From Ooceraea biroi (lineage: Eukaryota; Arthropoda; Insecta; Hymenoptera; Formicidae), in assembly GCF_003672135.1 (NCBI RefSeq), contig NC_039506.1:3162001-3226000 (forward strand): DNA of 64,000 nucleotides, read 5' to 3'. This document shows, one piece after another, positions 1-13,606 of the stretch (within the stretch, counting starts at the first letter, position 1; every line of letters starts with the position of its first letter). The notes under the pieces are model-generated. The model was not told the origin of the DNA and made no database searches. It saw nothing but the letters and a program-made list of their open reading frames with translations. The position numbers were made by a program, and so were the translations under genes.

Positions 1-3000
1 TAAATCGATGAGAATGAGCGCCGGCAAATATGCAACTGCACAATTGTTTGGCACAATTGTTTGATATGGCACGTCGGGTTCTCTACGTGCACTAATTGAA
101 TTGTCGAACTCGATTCTTGCAGTGATTGCAAACATCATGAAAAAACTGGAAACTGCAGAATTAAGAGGTGTAAAGAAATATAAAATAATCTTGAATAGTT
201 TGCTATTGACTATTAGAGATGCATAAAATGTGACGAAAGAAAAATTGCTCATGGTCTACTAATACTTTAATGAAAATATTTAAATAGAAGATATATACAT
301 TTTATTTTTTATTATGTTTAAACGCGACGAGAAAAAGTATTATTTATTTCTCCTTCAGATTTATTATCTTAATCGTAATTAGCTTATAATCGAATTTTGT
401 TTGTGTGGTTTTCACCGTACTCGAGAATATAATATTTGGGAACTATTCGGAACGTTATGTTATGTTAAGTCACGTAAAGCTTACAAGTCAGATATGATAC
501 CGATTGTTCGAAGAGTCGTATGTAAATAGAAATCGCGTGTCACCGACGCTATCAGTTAGTGTTCTGCGAAATTAACGGCGAGGTGGTGATAAACTTGTCG
601 AAAATGGAACATCAACCGGACGTCAGCCAATCCTCCAAGCGAAAAACATCTTCTCTGAATCTTAGGTTGTGGTTTAAGCCCCTCAGTCCGGAACTCGATT
701 CGGTAATTAATTTGACAGTAAAGTGACAGTTTTTCAAACACTGGAATCATGAGATGAATAGTAGGTCGAAGTCTGTGCCAGCTACAATGCTCGAGCTACA
801 ATAACTGAAATTATTTCAACTCTTTTAAATCATCGCAGATTATTTCGCATCCTCGGGGAAAAACAGTGATATTACATTTTATCATGTTACCGAGAAAAAC
901 GATATTTTGCATATAGGTACGTTTCCTGTTTTCTCCCAATATTTTTTCCAATGTTAGAAAACAGTAAATGGATCAGTATGCGGATTTATTTTTCGAATGC
1001 GCAATTTTCAAATATCACGCAAAATTGCTAATAATATTATCATCAATTCAGGTTTTCTCAAGTGTGCTATTTTTCTACATACAATAAGTTTTAATTTTTT
1101 TTACAGAAAACTTTAATTTATTGTGTAATAATATAGATAATTATTACACGTCGTTTTGTACGTGAAAAATATTACTTGTAATGATTAATATCCTTGGCAA
1201 TCTTAACATTTATGATTGATTGTTTTTTACGGACAAATAGAAGGTTGTTGTCGCATTGTACAAATTTATGAATAGTCGACAGCTATTCACTTTTTTTCAT
1301 TTTATCGAGCGTCGGATTTCCGGGTGTCTCGTAAACAGATCAGTATTTGTGCCATAGATTTCTGCTATGTCGTTATCCATTCTGCTTCCTGTTGTAGATA
1401 TATCGGTCAAGTATTGTTACATTGTCCATCATTTGTTTGGTCTAGCACAGCTGATGCATTTAACGATCAGCTGTTCATACTTCCCAGTGATGCGCAAGCT
1501 GTTATCAATATCCATTCACTACGTCATGCGAATATACGATCCTCATCCGAAAACCTCAATTGGCGTTGAAGTAAAATTCTTCTGATAGAATTAATAATCC
1601 GATTAATGCAAGTGATGTCTAAATATCTAGAAACATGTCATCAGCAAGATAAAGTCCGGAATATGAACCTGGCATTTGCGTTTGAGAAAGTAAACATTTT
1701 TGGCACGTGATCTGGATCATCCATGTTATCACGCATTTCGTACTCAGTCTGTCTGTGTTTGCCAGTTTATCATTTTATTGTAACACCAAATAACTGATAT
1801 ATCAGCAATCTGCATATTTACCGAATAAAACTTGAAACAAGAATTGCCGTCTGAGCATACGACAGGAATACAAGCCACTATTCAAGCAGTTAGTTTACTG
1901 TCTCATCTGTTCCTCGATTATTCCGTCTTCGCCACGAATTTATGAAGTTAAGTACGAAGTCTTATCTTACTTGATGCATGCATTAAGTGTACTCTCATTT
2001 TAATGTCTACCAAATAAACCTCGGTACGAGATGACTACTGAAACGACCACTAAAACTCAGCAGTAAACGTGCTATACGAGTATACGAATCGACATCTAGG
2101 CGAGTCGATATCTAGGATGCACGTAGGCATCCAACAGAAGCTGACAGAGATGAAGGAGGCCAAAGCCTTTCTCTCTTTCCCTCTCTCTTTCTCTTGGCAT
2201 TCTTCCGAGACTTCCACACGAGGAGATGACGTCGTCGTCGTCATCATCATCGCCGGTGCGTATTTCCCTCTCTTTTTCCGCACCACCTGACGAACGGGCC
2301 GGCCCCGTCGTGCACGTGGATGGATCGCCCACACGAGAGTGTCAGGTGTTGTTGCCTCGGTCAATTGTTCTCTCTCGACCGTGCTACGCGAAGGATGTTG
2401 CGCCGCTCGACGAGCGGGACAGCCACGCGATCGAATTATCGTTGGAATCCGCGATCTCCTTCGTCCTGATCTTGCCCTAATCTCGCGGAAATCCGCGCAC
2501 TGTGTTCCACTCTGAGCACTCTGTGCAGAGACTGCAAGACACTATATTTTATTATCTATAGTGATTGTGCGCGTAAATCTCTCCTGGAAGTGATATTAAA
2601 TGCCTGTGAAGTTTTTTAAATTTGTAATCCCTATAAATGTAGTCAGCAAGTCTTCAAGTGCTTTCGTAACGTTACATGTGAATATTTTTTAACAGTGTTT
2701 ATATTGGGGGAAGTTTTTATAAAAGGAAGTGGATAATTATTCAAGGGATCATTCTTGCGGATAATACATTTTTTACCAGTCCTGCGATATTTTGCAAATT
2801 ACGTGACGTCAGGTATCGTGACGGTCGTAAGTGACGAAGTAACGACGCGACGTGTTGCTTGCTTTTGTGAGTGATTAAAAGTCCGAGTCTTTGATCCTTG
2901 GCCTCGATCTACTTCGCCATGGTTTATGGTGACTACCTCATTTGCGCCCTTAGATTAGATTAACAGCGAGAATTTTTCACAATTGCATTTACGATTATCG

Positions 3001-5259
3001 AATGAGGGATAAACTGATGTTTACGTGTTTGTGCGATAATTTAGAGATATTCAATTATCAGTTGCAAGCAGTCTTGCAAGCCGATAAATCTGTAATATAT
3101 TGATGCTTTCTTAAAGATGCGAATTTTTCTTTTATTTTTATGCTTCTATATGTTATTATCGAAGTTTCAATAATTTTTCATGGGATAATAAGTCTCAAAA
3201 TTGTACGTAATTGTGTAATTTTAAAAATTTGTACATTTTGCTCATATTATAATTATTAAATTTTACTGATACATGCACAAATTTTAATTTAGGTCATATT
3301 TTGCAACTTTATTTAGCCAGCAGTATTCCCGGCACTTGTCGTTGAAAAACATAGTTCAATGAAATGAATGATGGATTATAATCACGCACATCTTAATGAA
3401 AACAGTATTAAACATTCAAGCATTTAATGCCTTGCCGCCGCAAAAACATTGTTTGCAAATCAGCGCGATATGAGTTTCTATATTTCTTGTGCTACGGCTT
3501 CTTACTGTTCGATCGTTTTGCTGCCCTATATATTCGCGGCGCGTGGCCTGAATTCGTTCGATTTATTTTTCGCGAAACAGAGTCGATGTCGAGTAACTCG
3601 AAAATAATTCATGGCATTCGAAGCAATAGAGATGTCAACGTCTTCAATAAAATCCCTTTTGCTTTTGTTCAGTTTAAAATAAAACTTAAGCGTTCCGACG
3701 ACTTCATAATAGGCTTCCATTTTCTTTTTGTAATATTTTCTTCATTTAAATGGCAGGAAATTTTAGCACGAAAATAATAAATAAGCAAATTTCCTGTGAG
3801 CCTCTGAGATTAATTATTGACCTCGATTATTCACAAATAGTGATTCACTGACTCGTGTATCGCTTGTGCTCAACTGACTCATTGCCCCGTTTAGTTTCCG
3901 CAATTTCGAAGAACTCGGCGGAGTCGATACTATCTCACGTAGCACATGTTGCAGAGATATTTTACATAATATCATAATATTTTACGCTCACTCCAAATAG
4001 AATATTTATAATTTATTTAATGGAATGAAGAAAATGAGAAAGTAACATGTATAAGAAAGTAAATATTTTTTTATTTAGTATATATGTATAAATTAAATTT
4101 AATTAATGTAGCTTAAATTATTATGCTCTTTTAATCGGTAATTTTAGCAAAATGGGAAAAACTCTTTAAGAACATTCTGCAAAATAAACAATGTAATAAG
4201 TAATGTGAAACAACTACAAGTCGCCCAAAAACAGTTCGCGTTGTCAGGTGCAGAAACACAACTGCTTATCAAGCACTTCAAACGATGTGATATGTGTTGA
4301 GCTAAAATGATAAATAACGGACAAACTAGAGATAAATGCGTGCAAAAATGTTGGCAAACACACTCACACGCGTGCATTTACCTTCATGTTTCTCGCGATG
4401 GTGCAGCAGTGAAAGCGCGAGCACTATAGCGTGCGGATCAGCTGATCCATCGATCTTCTCGTGCGATCGATCGGCTGCGTGTCGTTCCGGTCGGATAATT
4501 CTACTCTAGAATTAATTATCGAATTAACAATCGCAAACTTGAATCCACCGACATCAAGTTGCAGATTATCGTTGTATTGAAATCATACGCGCTCGTGACG
4601 ATAATGAGTTGACAGCTCTCCGAGTGTATGTGCTTATTATCAGCGGTGATTATCAAAGTGATGATTGTTATATCGTGTAAAACGCTCTGTTCGCGTCTGT
4701 CATGGCTGGGGAGATATAGGTTGTAAAAAAGCGAAACCCTCTTTTATTGTTCCACTCTATGGTGATAATCGACGCTATCTTTATTAGGACCATCCCTCTA
4801 CGCGGATTATTATCGACGTAGTAGTCTGTTCTGCTCGTGTCAAACGTTTAGTCTAAATTTGATGTGACGCAAATTTGATCATAATTCTTGCAAAGTATCG
4901 ATCAATCGTTTAAAGCAAAGACTTATTATCCCATCAGTGAAATCTCGTTCGATCATATCGTCACTTGGTAACTGATGGAAGCGACACGTTAGTTAGAAAG
5001 TAATTATTAAAAGTAATCAGAAGAAAAAATTCCAGCTCAACTAATTGACTAATCAAATTGAAGCAACGAGTGGCAACATATACAGTGACTAACGGCCGAT
5101 CGATATTAATTACGTTACTTTCGCAATCCCTCGATCAACATCATCGCTGTTAGTAGCTTCCAGTAAGATCGATATCCTTCGCGTTTCTTGTCTTTTCGTC
5201 TGTGCAACCTCGTGCAATGGATATTCCTAGGTAGTCACGAGTCGCCAGGCAATTATAAA
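1..5259. other. No supported gene (upstream/5' region)
   Basis: I see no convincing exon here. The stretch is AT-rich apart from a GC-richer island at roughly 2200-2500 and another around 4380-4500. Open frames in it are short and of low complexity. It could be intergenic or the upstream promoter and intron region of the Kidins220 gene, whose earliest candidate coding exon is at 5798. Confidence 0.5.
2164..2251. repeat. CT-rich tract plus GTC/ATC trinucleotide microsatellite
   Basis: A pyrimidine-rich run of CTCTTTC-type units (about 2168-2200) is followed by (GTC)n passing into (ATC)n at about 2230-2251. Both are simple repeats seen directly. The open frames crossing them on both strands are repeat artefacts. 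Confidence 0.8.
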
Positions 5260-5797
5260 TGATCGGTGCTCGCCACAGTGCATTGCAACCACGCGGCGAA
5301 TATTGTTGCTCGTTAATGGCATCCTCGCAGCCTTGAAGCTACCGAGAAGAGAGTCAAGGAAACGGATGCAGACGAATAGATAGTCCTTCGTGCATGCTGT
5401 TACGAAGCAAAACCGCGATTATGAAATCCAAGCTAGTTTAGCACGGTCGTCATCGTGACGTGATTATCGTTGCGCCTCGTTGCATTCCGTCACGCCGAAA
5501 TGAAAACTTACGTTAAATCAAGTAATTATGAGAGTTAACTGAGGTGAACGTCTGGTGCAACGCTATTATTAAAGTGCGACGAACGTCACGTAGCGGTGCC
5601 GAGCTGGGAGAATCTGCATCGGAAAGGGGATGGCTGGCTCACCTCGTCGGAAAGAGCGACGTTCAAGTTCCTTTATTCAAAGTGCGTAAATTATAGTGCG
5701 AGTCCAAATTCGCGTTTGCGCCGTCCAATTCATTGCGGGAACATCGTGTACGGTGAACGAACCTTCCACGATTCGGTGAGAAATAGCTGTCTCCACC

Positions 5798-5947
5798 ATG
5801 TCGCATCTACGAACGAAGACCAGACTGCTCACCGACAAGAATTACAAGCACGTTAGTGGGACGGTGGAAACTCGCAGAAATCAATTTTCCCTACTGAAAG
5901 GACGGCCTCAAAACATCGTGCATCGCTTGGAACATCGGTTGCACGAG
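5798..5947 (+). CDS. Kidins220: Candidate alternative first coding exon of Kidins220 (A)
   Basis: A start codon in strong Kozak context (CCACCATGTC) opens a 50-codon frame that ends exactly at a GAG|GTAACA donor in phase 0. The shared exon 2 of Kidins220 at 22342 begins in phase 0, so the splice would be in frame. The encoded segment is basic (many R, K and H residues) and has no recognised domain. Upstream sequence from about 5260 looks like a 5' UTR. No other plus-strand gene lies between this exon and Kidins220. The assignment is inferred from phase and strand only, and a chance frame cannot be excluded. Confidence 0.4.
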
Positions 5948-8900
5948 GTAACACCGTCGAGAAATATTCCGCGCGATCGTTAACATTTTTCTGCTTTTCC
6001 TTAGTTCTTTTTACATATAAAGTCTCTTGTTACAGGCAATTGTTGCACAAGAAAAGTTGTCCATCTTTTTGAAATTTGGGAATGTAATTAGATGTTTAAT
6101 TCAAAAATCTATTAGATAACATACATGTGCACTGTAAAAAATAAATTCGCCAAGAAATAATACAGCAAAGTATAATATAAAGTATAATATATTTCGACAT
6201 TAAACTTTTCTTTGACCGTTTCCGCGAGGAATGCCTCTCGAATCGCGCGAAAGACGATGAATACTTCCATACAATTTCTCATCAATAGGCACTTTGAATG
6301 CGCGGCAATATATACGAGAGATTTGAAAAAGCATAGCCAGCTTCTGCTTCGCGAGCGTCTATTATCGCGTATTCTCATGCGCCCGCTAAAATTATTGTTG
6401 TGCGCTAAAATAAACCGTGCAGCATATGACAAACGTGCGTTTCTTGTCGTCGACAACAACAACGATGCGGTGAGACGCGTGCGTCTTGCGGAACTATTAT
6501 TTCGCGCGTTTTCTGGCTGACCTATTCTCTATTCTGGCGCTGAATGGATCAAACGTACGTCATTCACGTTAGCATGCCGAGTCACGTATCCTTCCGTTTA
6601 GCAGTGTACTTTCAATGGCGCAAAACACGATAATTCAACTCTCTCGACTGGCAACGCGCGTCTCTCATCGCGGTTCGCGATTTCCCGCCGCGTTACATTT
6701 CGCGTTCTCTCTCTCATCGTAAATCAAAGAACCAAAATTGCCATTGCCGCTGCGAATTCGCGCGAAACACGATGCACACATGGCCCAGGACAAGTTTCCC
6801 TGTAACTTTACCTGCATGGTTACTAAAAACGGACACGTATAGCTAGACCAAATCCTGTGATCAACTTCTGAAATAATGATCTGTTTTTTATGTAAAAACG
6901 TATCGAGCAAATCGTGCAGGATTATTTATGATCTGTTCGTTCGTTCCACGAATTACAGATAAAATCACGTCGCGATTTTTCGTGTCGCATTAAAACGTAC
7001 GCAGATATGTTTTATCAGCGATTGTTCAAGCAAAGCGGTGCGCGGACAAAATGGAGAAAAATCATTGATAGTGCTATTTTAAATAGCACGATATTCAATG
7101 CCACTGTCCGAAGAGGCTACTTCACTTCCGCGTAACAATGGTTTTGCCGACCACTTCGTATCCCGTGCAGAGAATTGTTAGGGCCTAATATGAAAGTAAA
7201 GGCCCCTATAAGGAATAAATAATAGGGATGTCCTAAAAAGGGATGCCTTATCATTGCCACATCGTGGCCCGATTAGATATTATATTTTTTATTATTTCCT
7301 TATAAGGTCCCGAAAAAATATTTGTTACATACCATTCTAGGGCCATATTAATATTGAGGAAAATTAATCGGGTCCTACTTAGGACCCTATAAATTTTTTT
7401 ACACGGGATGCTGTTAAAATTCAGAGAAATCGAATCCAGTTTATTACAGAATCCGCCGAATGCAATGTCATCAATGAAATCAGTTGCGTGCGAATCCAGC
7501 ACTTTTCGAGAAGCACAATCGTCCACTCGGTTTTCGGATAATCACAGCACATTTTTTTATCGTTTATATGTTTCGAGTACGGCCGTTGCGAGAAAAACGC
7601 ACGTTTTGCAGTCGCATCAGAGATACGCGATATTCGAGATAGGTATTTATTCTTTCACGAGATCTCGTGTCAAATTCAGCTAATTTAAACTGATCTATCT
7701 TTTCTGGTTCATCAAAGATACTTGATCCGTATTCTACGTGTATGACGATTTACGAACAGATTCGCTGCGGCATATATAATATTGTACGATATACATATTG
7801 TTGGCTGGTGACCAGACACGTGGCATTTCGTTATACTCCTGTTGTATTGTCAGAAGCGGACAACAGATGCATTTCGTATGTTACCGATTTCAAATGGAGT
7901 GCATCTGTTTGCACGCTTATCGCGAGCGATCTTAAATCCTTCTGTGGGCGTATAATACTTTCTTGTACTTTGTGAAAGTGCACCCTGTGCCGTAATAAGG
8001 AATACTGTAAAAGCAAGTCTTGCAGATCAGAAGACGTCCTGAAAATATATTTATATCTATTTTGTACATGAAAGTATATAAAGAATTATTTTAATGATAG
8101 AAAATTTGAATCTCTTGAGATATATAATGTTATCAGTCACATTTTGTCATTACGTAAAGTTGAGAAGTTATATATTCGAATTATATATTCGAGCGTTGCT
8201 TTCAGTTTGACTTTAACTGACTTTATTTTCGTAAACAGCTTAGAAAGTCGGTCTCCGGACAATACACAAAATATTCTTTTACTTTCAAAATGTTTTTTCC
8301 AAGTAAGAATGCCTCAAGTCGAAGATAATACATAGCGTTACCGCGCCATAAAAGTGAATATTTCTTTCCTCATATCTTTTTTGAAATAGCAGTTACACAA
8401 TTGCGAAGATCGTCACTCCGATACAAAACAATGTTTCGTCCTCTTTATAATAAATACAATCGCACATTTGGATTCGCGGAAGAAATACTTTTAGAGGATT
8501 TAAGATAAGCGCTTCCAAAGTTACGATTAGTGCCGGAAATGCGTGTCATAAAGTAACATTATTATTTCATATAATAATTTCGTTCAAATACTAGCTGCGA
8601 ATACAGAGCGGGTGAAATAGTAACGTCGCTACTTCGAGTAATAATTTTACCGTGCAAACTGAAACAACACTACATCGTTCTCGCATTGTTTCAAGTGTCC
8701 TCCAGCATCCGCATGGTGCATCGGTCTGCTCCTCTGTGGTGGTAATGCAGCAAGTTTATTTTTGGTCACCCTCGAGATTGTGCCAATGCACGCCGCGAGT
8801 TTTGGGTGCGACACTGATTAATGTGTCTCCGTTGCTTCCCCCTAGACTGCCAGGTCTCTCATTATCATCATCGTTAGACGCATTTTGCCAAAATAGACTA

Positions 8901-11900
8901 TGGCTTGCTCTTGATGCAGGATATCCGCTTCGGGCGGCTGATGTCGCGTACGAACGGCTGGTCTTTAATAAAAGCTGTTTTCGGTTAATTGTGGAAAGAT
9001 TAGCGACGATTCGTCATATATACACGTCTAAAAATACCCCGTATGCGCTGCATTTCTGTGTGATCTTGGCCGGTTATTATCGTGATGAATATGATGTGAG
9101 ATGCTTTAGCTATATAGTCAAAGGAGAGATGTATGGGATGCAACACCATTTTATCATTAACTAATGGTTCATTTCATTTTTGTTATTTTATTAGCTGCAT
9201 CAAATAATTTTTTGCAGTAATAATAATTAATAATTGCCTTCAATTCTAAGAAAATTAAATGTTCTTTGAAAGGGTGCGTTATTTATTCTTTTCTCGGTAC
9301 TGATACTTGGTTTTGTAATATTTAATCTTTTTCTAGCAAATTTCCAGACTAATATTAAACATTTTTTTGGCAACTAATTTGGTTAGGAATTTTTTTAATT
9401 ATTTTTCAATTATTTTCAATTATTTTTGTGAAGCTTTATATATTGAAGCCACGCATTCTGTTAAAGTAGTACAATGTGATTGACAGAAGAGTTAACATTA
9501 ATTGCGCGCGCAATGTTGCTGCAATCAATTCAGAGTACTATAAAATTAAAACAGTGCGTGGATGTTCACGAGTACGAATCATGATGGGCATTACTCATTC
9601 ATGAAGTGCTGCCAAAAACGTACGTAAATCGGCGGCGCGGTTTATTAAGATCGAATAGGAGATATCTCGTTTCATGCATTGCCTTGTCCGCATTGGTAGT
9701 CTTCGGTATTACAAGGTGTCTGACAAGGAGGATGCCTCGCAGTTGATCAATTAGAAAGTGTGGCTTGTGTCATGACACGACAGTAAATCTATCACTTGGA
9801 TCGCGATGTGCTCGAAATCGATTGTGAAATTTCATTAATGGCACTATGAATCACGAAGTACTCGCGGTAGCCATTGATACGGTGCCAGGAATATTTTTGA
9901 GTCAATGCTCATCGGTGCTCGATAGTAAAAGATAGGAGGGACGAGTTTGATCATCACATTGTCATCTTGGCAGATTAGGTTAATCTAATAAAATCATTGT
10001 GATTATCCAGTACAATGTGCAGGAAAACTCGTAAGTAAAAAGGGTACACAAAATGCTTTGACTACGTCCCACATTTTTATGAAATTTTAACACGCACATA
10101 GGTTTGTTTATCTATCTATTGTGTCTATCTTTTTTCTTTTATTTTCGCTATAATATTCAAATTTAAATTTTCGTTATAATTTATTCACAACACTATAAAT
10201 GCACATCATATTTATTTGTGACAAAAGAAATATAAACTTTCTAAACTTTTATATATATGTATACATTCATACATACTCTGAGAGATTTATTAGGTAATTA
10301 TTTTATGATTATATTTAAAAGAAAAACGAGAATTTGCTTTGCTTGCTGAAAAATATCGTTTTCCAGAAATTAATATCAATAGATATTAATTCTTTTGTGA
10401 AGATAGCAAGAATATTCAAGAGATATTATAATAATTCCACGTTTCCAAGATGTCGCATTCTTCCTACACTGGCATCATCGATAACTTTTGTATCACAACT
10501 CGTTTTCCATAAGTACTTTCTATCTCTCAAGATAGCATATCTCGCGCGGAATGGCCGCTCTTGCCGCGCCTTATCGAACGTCGTCGCGGTCGTAAGACAT
10601 TGATAATTGGTCATATACTCGTTTGCCTTGTATCCCGTATCTTCTCTGTGGTTCATCGCTCACGGAATAATCGGCCATTCATTTTCGCACGACAAGACGG
10701 ACATTAATCCACGAGGTGTTGATCCACGAAAAATTCATCGCGAACGAATCTCGGCGGCCTCGCAAGCCTCGCGAGCACAATTACGATCTGGTTATTTATT
10801 TCATTAATCATTCCGGCGAGTTATTTATTCCGTGCGCGAGCGCGACGATTTTATTCGCACGCGATAATTAATGAGTCATTTGCGTCGCGGACGTGATCCG
10901 CCGTATCGAAAGGTCGCAGCATCCAATTCGAAGAGTTTATCCTGCTGTGACCCTGACGAGTGACTCCTCCTCGCAAGATAGGGTACGACCCGTAAGTGAG
11001 GGAGAGATTGACGTAGACACACGGAAACAAGACGAGTTCCCGAGTTGTTATCTGCGAAACGAGCATTTCGGAAGCTCGCGAGTCTCCCGGTGAATTTCCT
11101 CGACGACGGAACCTCGGCTGCGAACTTGATCGACGCCTCGAATCTGCCAACTGAGATGATCCTCCTCTCGTGAACATCCTAATGCCGATCTGCGGTTGTA
11201 GAGACATGTGTTGTGACGTGTGATGCATTCGGGTGCAGAGATGTGCCAGTCGCGTCGAAAACGGCGCGATTTCTCACGGACATCCTCCTACGGCTGCCTT
11301 GCCTCGTGTCTGTCTCGTGTGACTCAATGGACCCGCGGTTGTTGTAAGTTGAGGTAACAGTTAGCCCCTAAGGAGAGATAACGGGATGTTGCGGAGGAAT
11401 TACTTTGTGCCGCTACGCGGTGTGACTTTGTGATGTACGTATCTGAGTATCATCGTGCTACGAATCGCAAGATTGGGTTTCCAGTTGCGTCACCTGGTCG
11501 ACCAAGTGTCGCCAATTACACGGTCGATGTTGTATCGTTACATCCATGGCTCGGATTGCACGATTGGAGAACTTGTTAAGAGCCACGCGATATAGCATCC
11601 TGGAAATTCACAGGGACCTTCGTGGATGATCGTGGACGTGGCACAGGCAAACCTTGGACAGGTCATGCATACCGAATTCGCGCCGCTTCGAATCGCCACG
11701 TGAAGTGACCGCGTAAACAGGCCGAACGGGCCAACTCTGACGAAAACCGCTAACGGTACCATTCCGTGGACGAGATGGTCACTTTACATTTGACAAGGTT
11801 GCCTGATCGGACTCGACACGATTTGCATTCGCGCATAACGCACACTCGCGATCAGAAACGTCGAGCTTTCGTTTCCTTCAGCTGCGTTTCTTTTCCTTCG

Positions 11901-12169
11901 CCACGATCCTAACAACCTGAGGAGACTAGTTAATGGAAGTAGGTCGCGCAAAGAGGAGCATGCGGCTAAAGGGGATGACTCTGAATAAACGAATATATAA
12001 TAAAAAACAGAATGGAATGCAGACTGCTTGAATACATTGCGCTGCAATGTGGACTGGCTGCCCTTTTGTGAATACTCCTCGTTATGCCAGGCGAGCGAAG
12101 CGATGGACGAATACTGGGTGTATCTGACCGACTGATTCTCTCAATTGCGTGATCGTGATTAATCGGAGC
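5948..12169. other. Putative intron/upstream region, no supported exon
   Basis: Apart from a possible MITE at 7161-7408, I see no exon with both credible coding content and splice sites. A 170-codon open frame at 8652-9164 has no family resemblance. GC and CpG content rises between about 10.5 and 12.1 kb, as expected for promoter or 5' UTR sequence ahead of the exon at 12170. A consensus donor-like GTAAGT near 11344 could end a non-coding exon. Confidence 0.4.
7161..7408. mobile_element. Possible degenerate MITE (TCCCGTG termini)
   Basis: The two ends form an imperfect inverted repeat of about 30 bp starting TCCCGTG; the left arm reads on as CAGAGAATTGTTAGGGCC and the right arm carries the matching reverse complement. 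The interior of about 190 bp is AT-rich with more GGGATGTCC-type short repeats and no open frame. I could not define a clear target-site duplication, so the superfamily is open. It may be an old copy or a chance palindrome. Confidence 0.4.
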
Positions 12170-12355
12170 ATGAGCGGATCCGACACCGATCTCCGTTCGA
12201 TGGAATATACGAACGAGAGAACGAGTCTGTTGAATATCAGCGGGCGAAATGCATCCCTCTTGTCCCTGCGCCAGCAGGGATCCAGCAAAAGCTACGGGTC
12301 TCTTTCCTCAACGTGCCAGCAAGCTATTCAATCGTTCTGGAATAGGAGCAAACAG
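12170..12355 (+). CDS. Kidins220: Candidate alternative first coding exon of Kidins220 (B)
   Basis: A start codon with A at -3 opens 62 codons rich in Ser, Leu and Arg, ending at an AAACAG|GTAGAC donor in phase 0 that matches the phase-0 acceptor of shared exon 2 at 22342. Joined this way the protein is about 1691 residues. The frame is open a little further 5', but only from a GTG at 12149, so the ATG at 12170 is the start. The segment has no known domain and looks like a short disordered cytoplasmic N-terminus. It has better coding character than exon A. The link to Kidins220 rests on phase, strand and absence of another gene. Confidence 0.55.
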
Positions 12356-13567
12356 GTAGACGATTCGATGATTTCTTCGATGTCTCTTTGTCTCAAGAAC
12401 AAGACGTCTTTTATTGCAAGTCTCGTACAATATCGTTTTATATCGTTCATAAGATCTATATTAAAATTCGATGCATACACAGCAAATTTGTTTGTCGACA
12501 AACCTTGAGTTTCTCTGGCAAAGATTTAAATCGCAATGATTATTCGGCACTAGTATTTAAAAATGTTGTGTGCAATTTAATTGGAGAACGATAGATTCGA
12601 TTATTAATATATAAGTGCTTTTCCATGATTATAAATATGGTCCAGATTACATATTTTCGGGACAATTAATTTTAGTGTTTTTATGTGTATCACAACATAC
12701 TCCATAATAATTTATCATATCAATCGTAGCCCCACAGGATACGACAAACTTTATGAATGAAACTCCCATCTTCTTTCGCTCTTCACTACGACGAGCGTGC
12801 CAAGATTTTGTCGAGATGTCTCTCTGTTGAGATAAATGACACGGGTAATAACGATGTCAGGTGACGGTGTCTTACGACCTGACAATATTTCCTGACACTT
12901 CGGATGACAGACAGACTCGGTGTCTCGGATAATTGCGTTGCGCTGTGTCTGCATCGCAAAATGCATCGTATTTATCGAGTGAGATTTTCAGAGCAAATAT
13001 ACCAAGTGCATGGATTGCACAGACGAGTCATGCGATCGAAGGAATTCCCTAATTCGCTCGAATGACGTAAATGCCGTACTTTCGTCAATATTTACTTCGT
13101 TGATATTTATAGCATGAGTAGGCTTAGAATAAATCACGTTAGAAATTTCTGAGTCAAAATTAATACATTTCTACGACGATTGGATACGACGTTCTAATAA
13201 AGCTCCTTTTCGGCGAATTATCTACGAAAATAACTTACAGAACTTTGTGCTCCAAAATATTTTGCACATATTTAACGGTAGAATGCGGTATGCGAATCTT
13301 ATTTGAAAATATGGTACGTTTATTCATAGCTTATTTGCAAGAATAAATTTGATCTCGTGCCAGACATTGAAGACGATCAATAGATTTATATAATTATTCA
13401 TATTTGTTGGAATAATTTTAGAATACTAGTAAACGTCCTCTTTCTATCAGTTTAAATTTTCTAATATTTACAGTGATACAGATTAAGATAATACAGATTT
13501 TATACGTATATTTTTTCACGATTAATAAAAAACTTACGTCGATTTACAGGCGCATGAATTAAATTAT

Positions 13568-13606
<39 letters not shown>

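Noticed and set aside
2050..2480. Overlapping open frames on both strands
   Set aside because: They arise from CT-rich and GTC/ATC simple repeats; mutual frames on both strands indicate repeat artefacts, not a gene.
8652..9164. 170-codon open frame on the plus strand
   Set aside because: It has no ATG in good context, no recognised motif, and its composition is that of intron or spacer DNA. I treat it as a chance frame.
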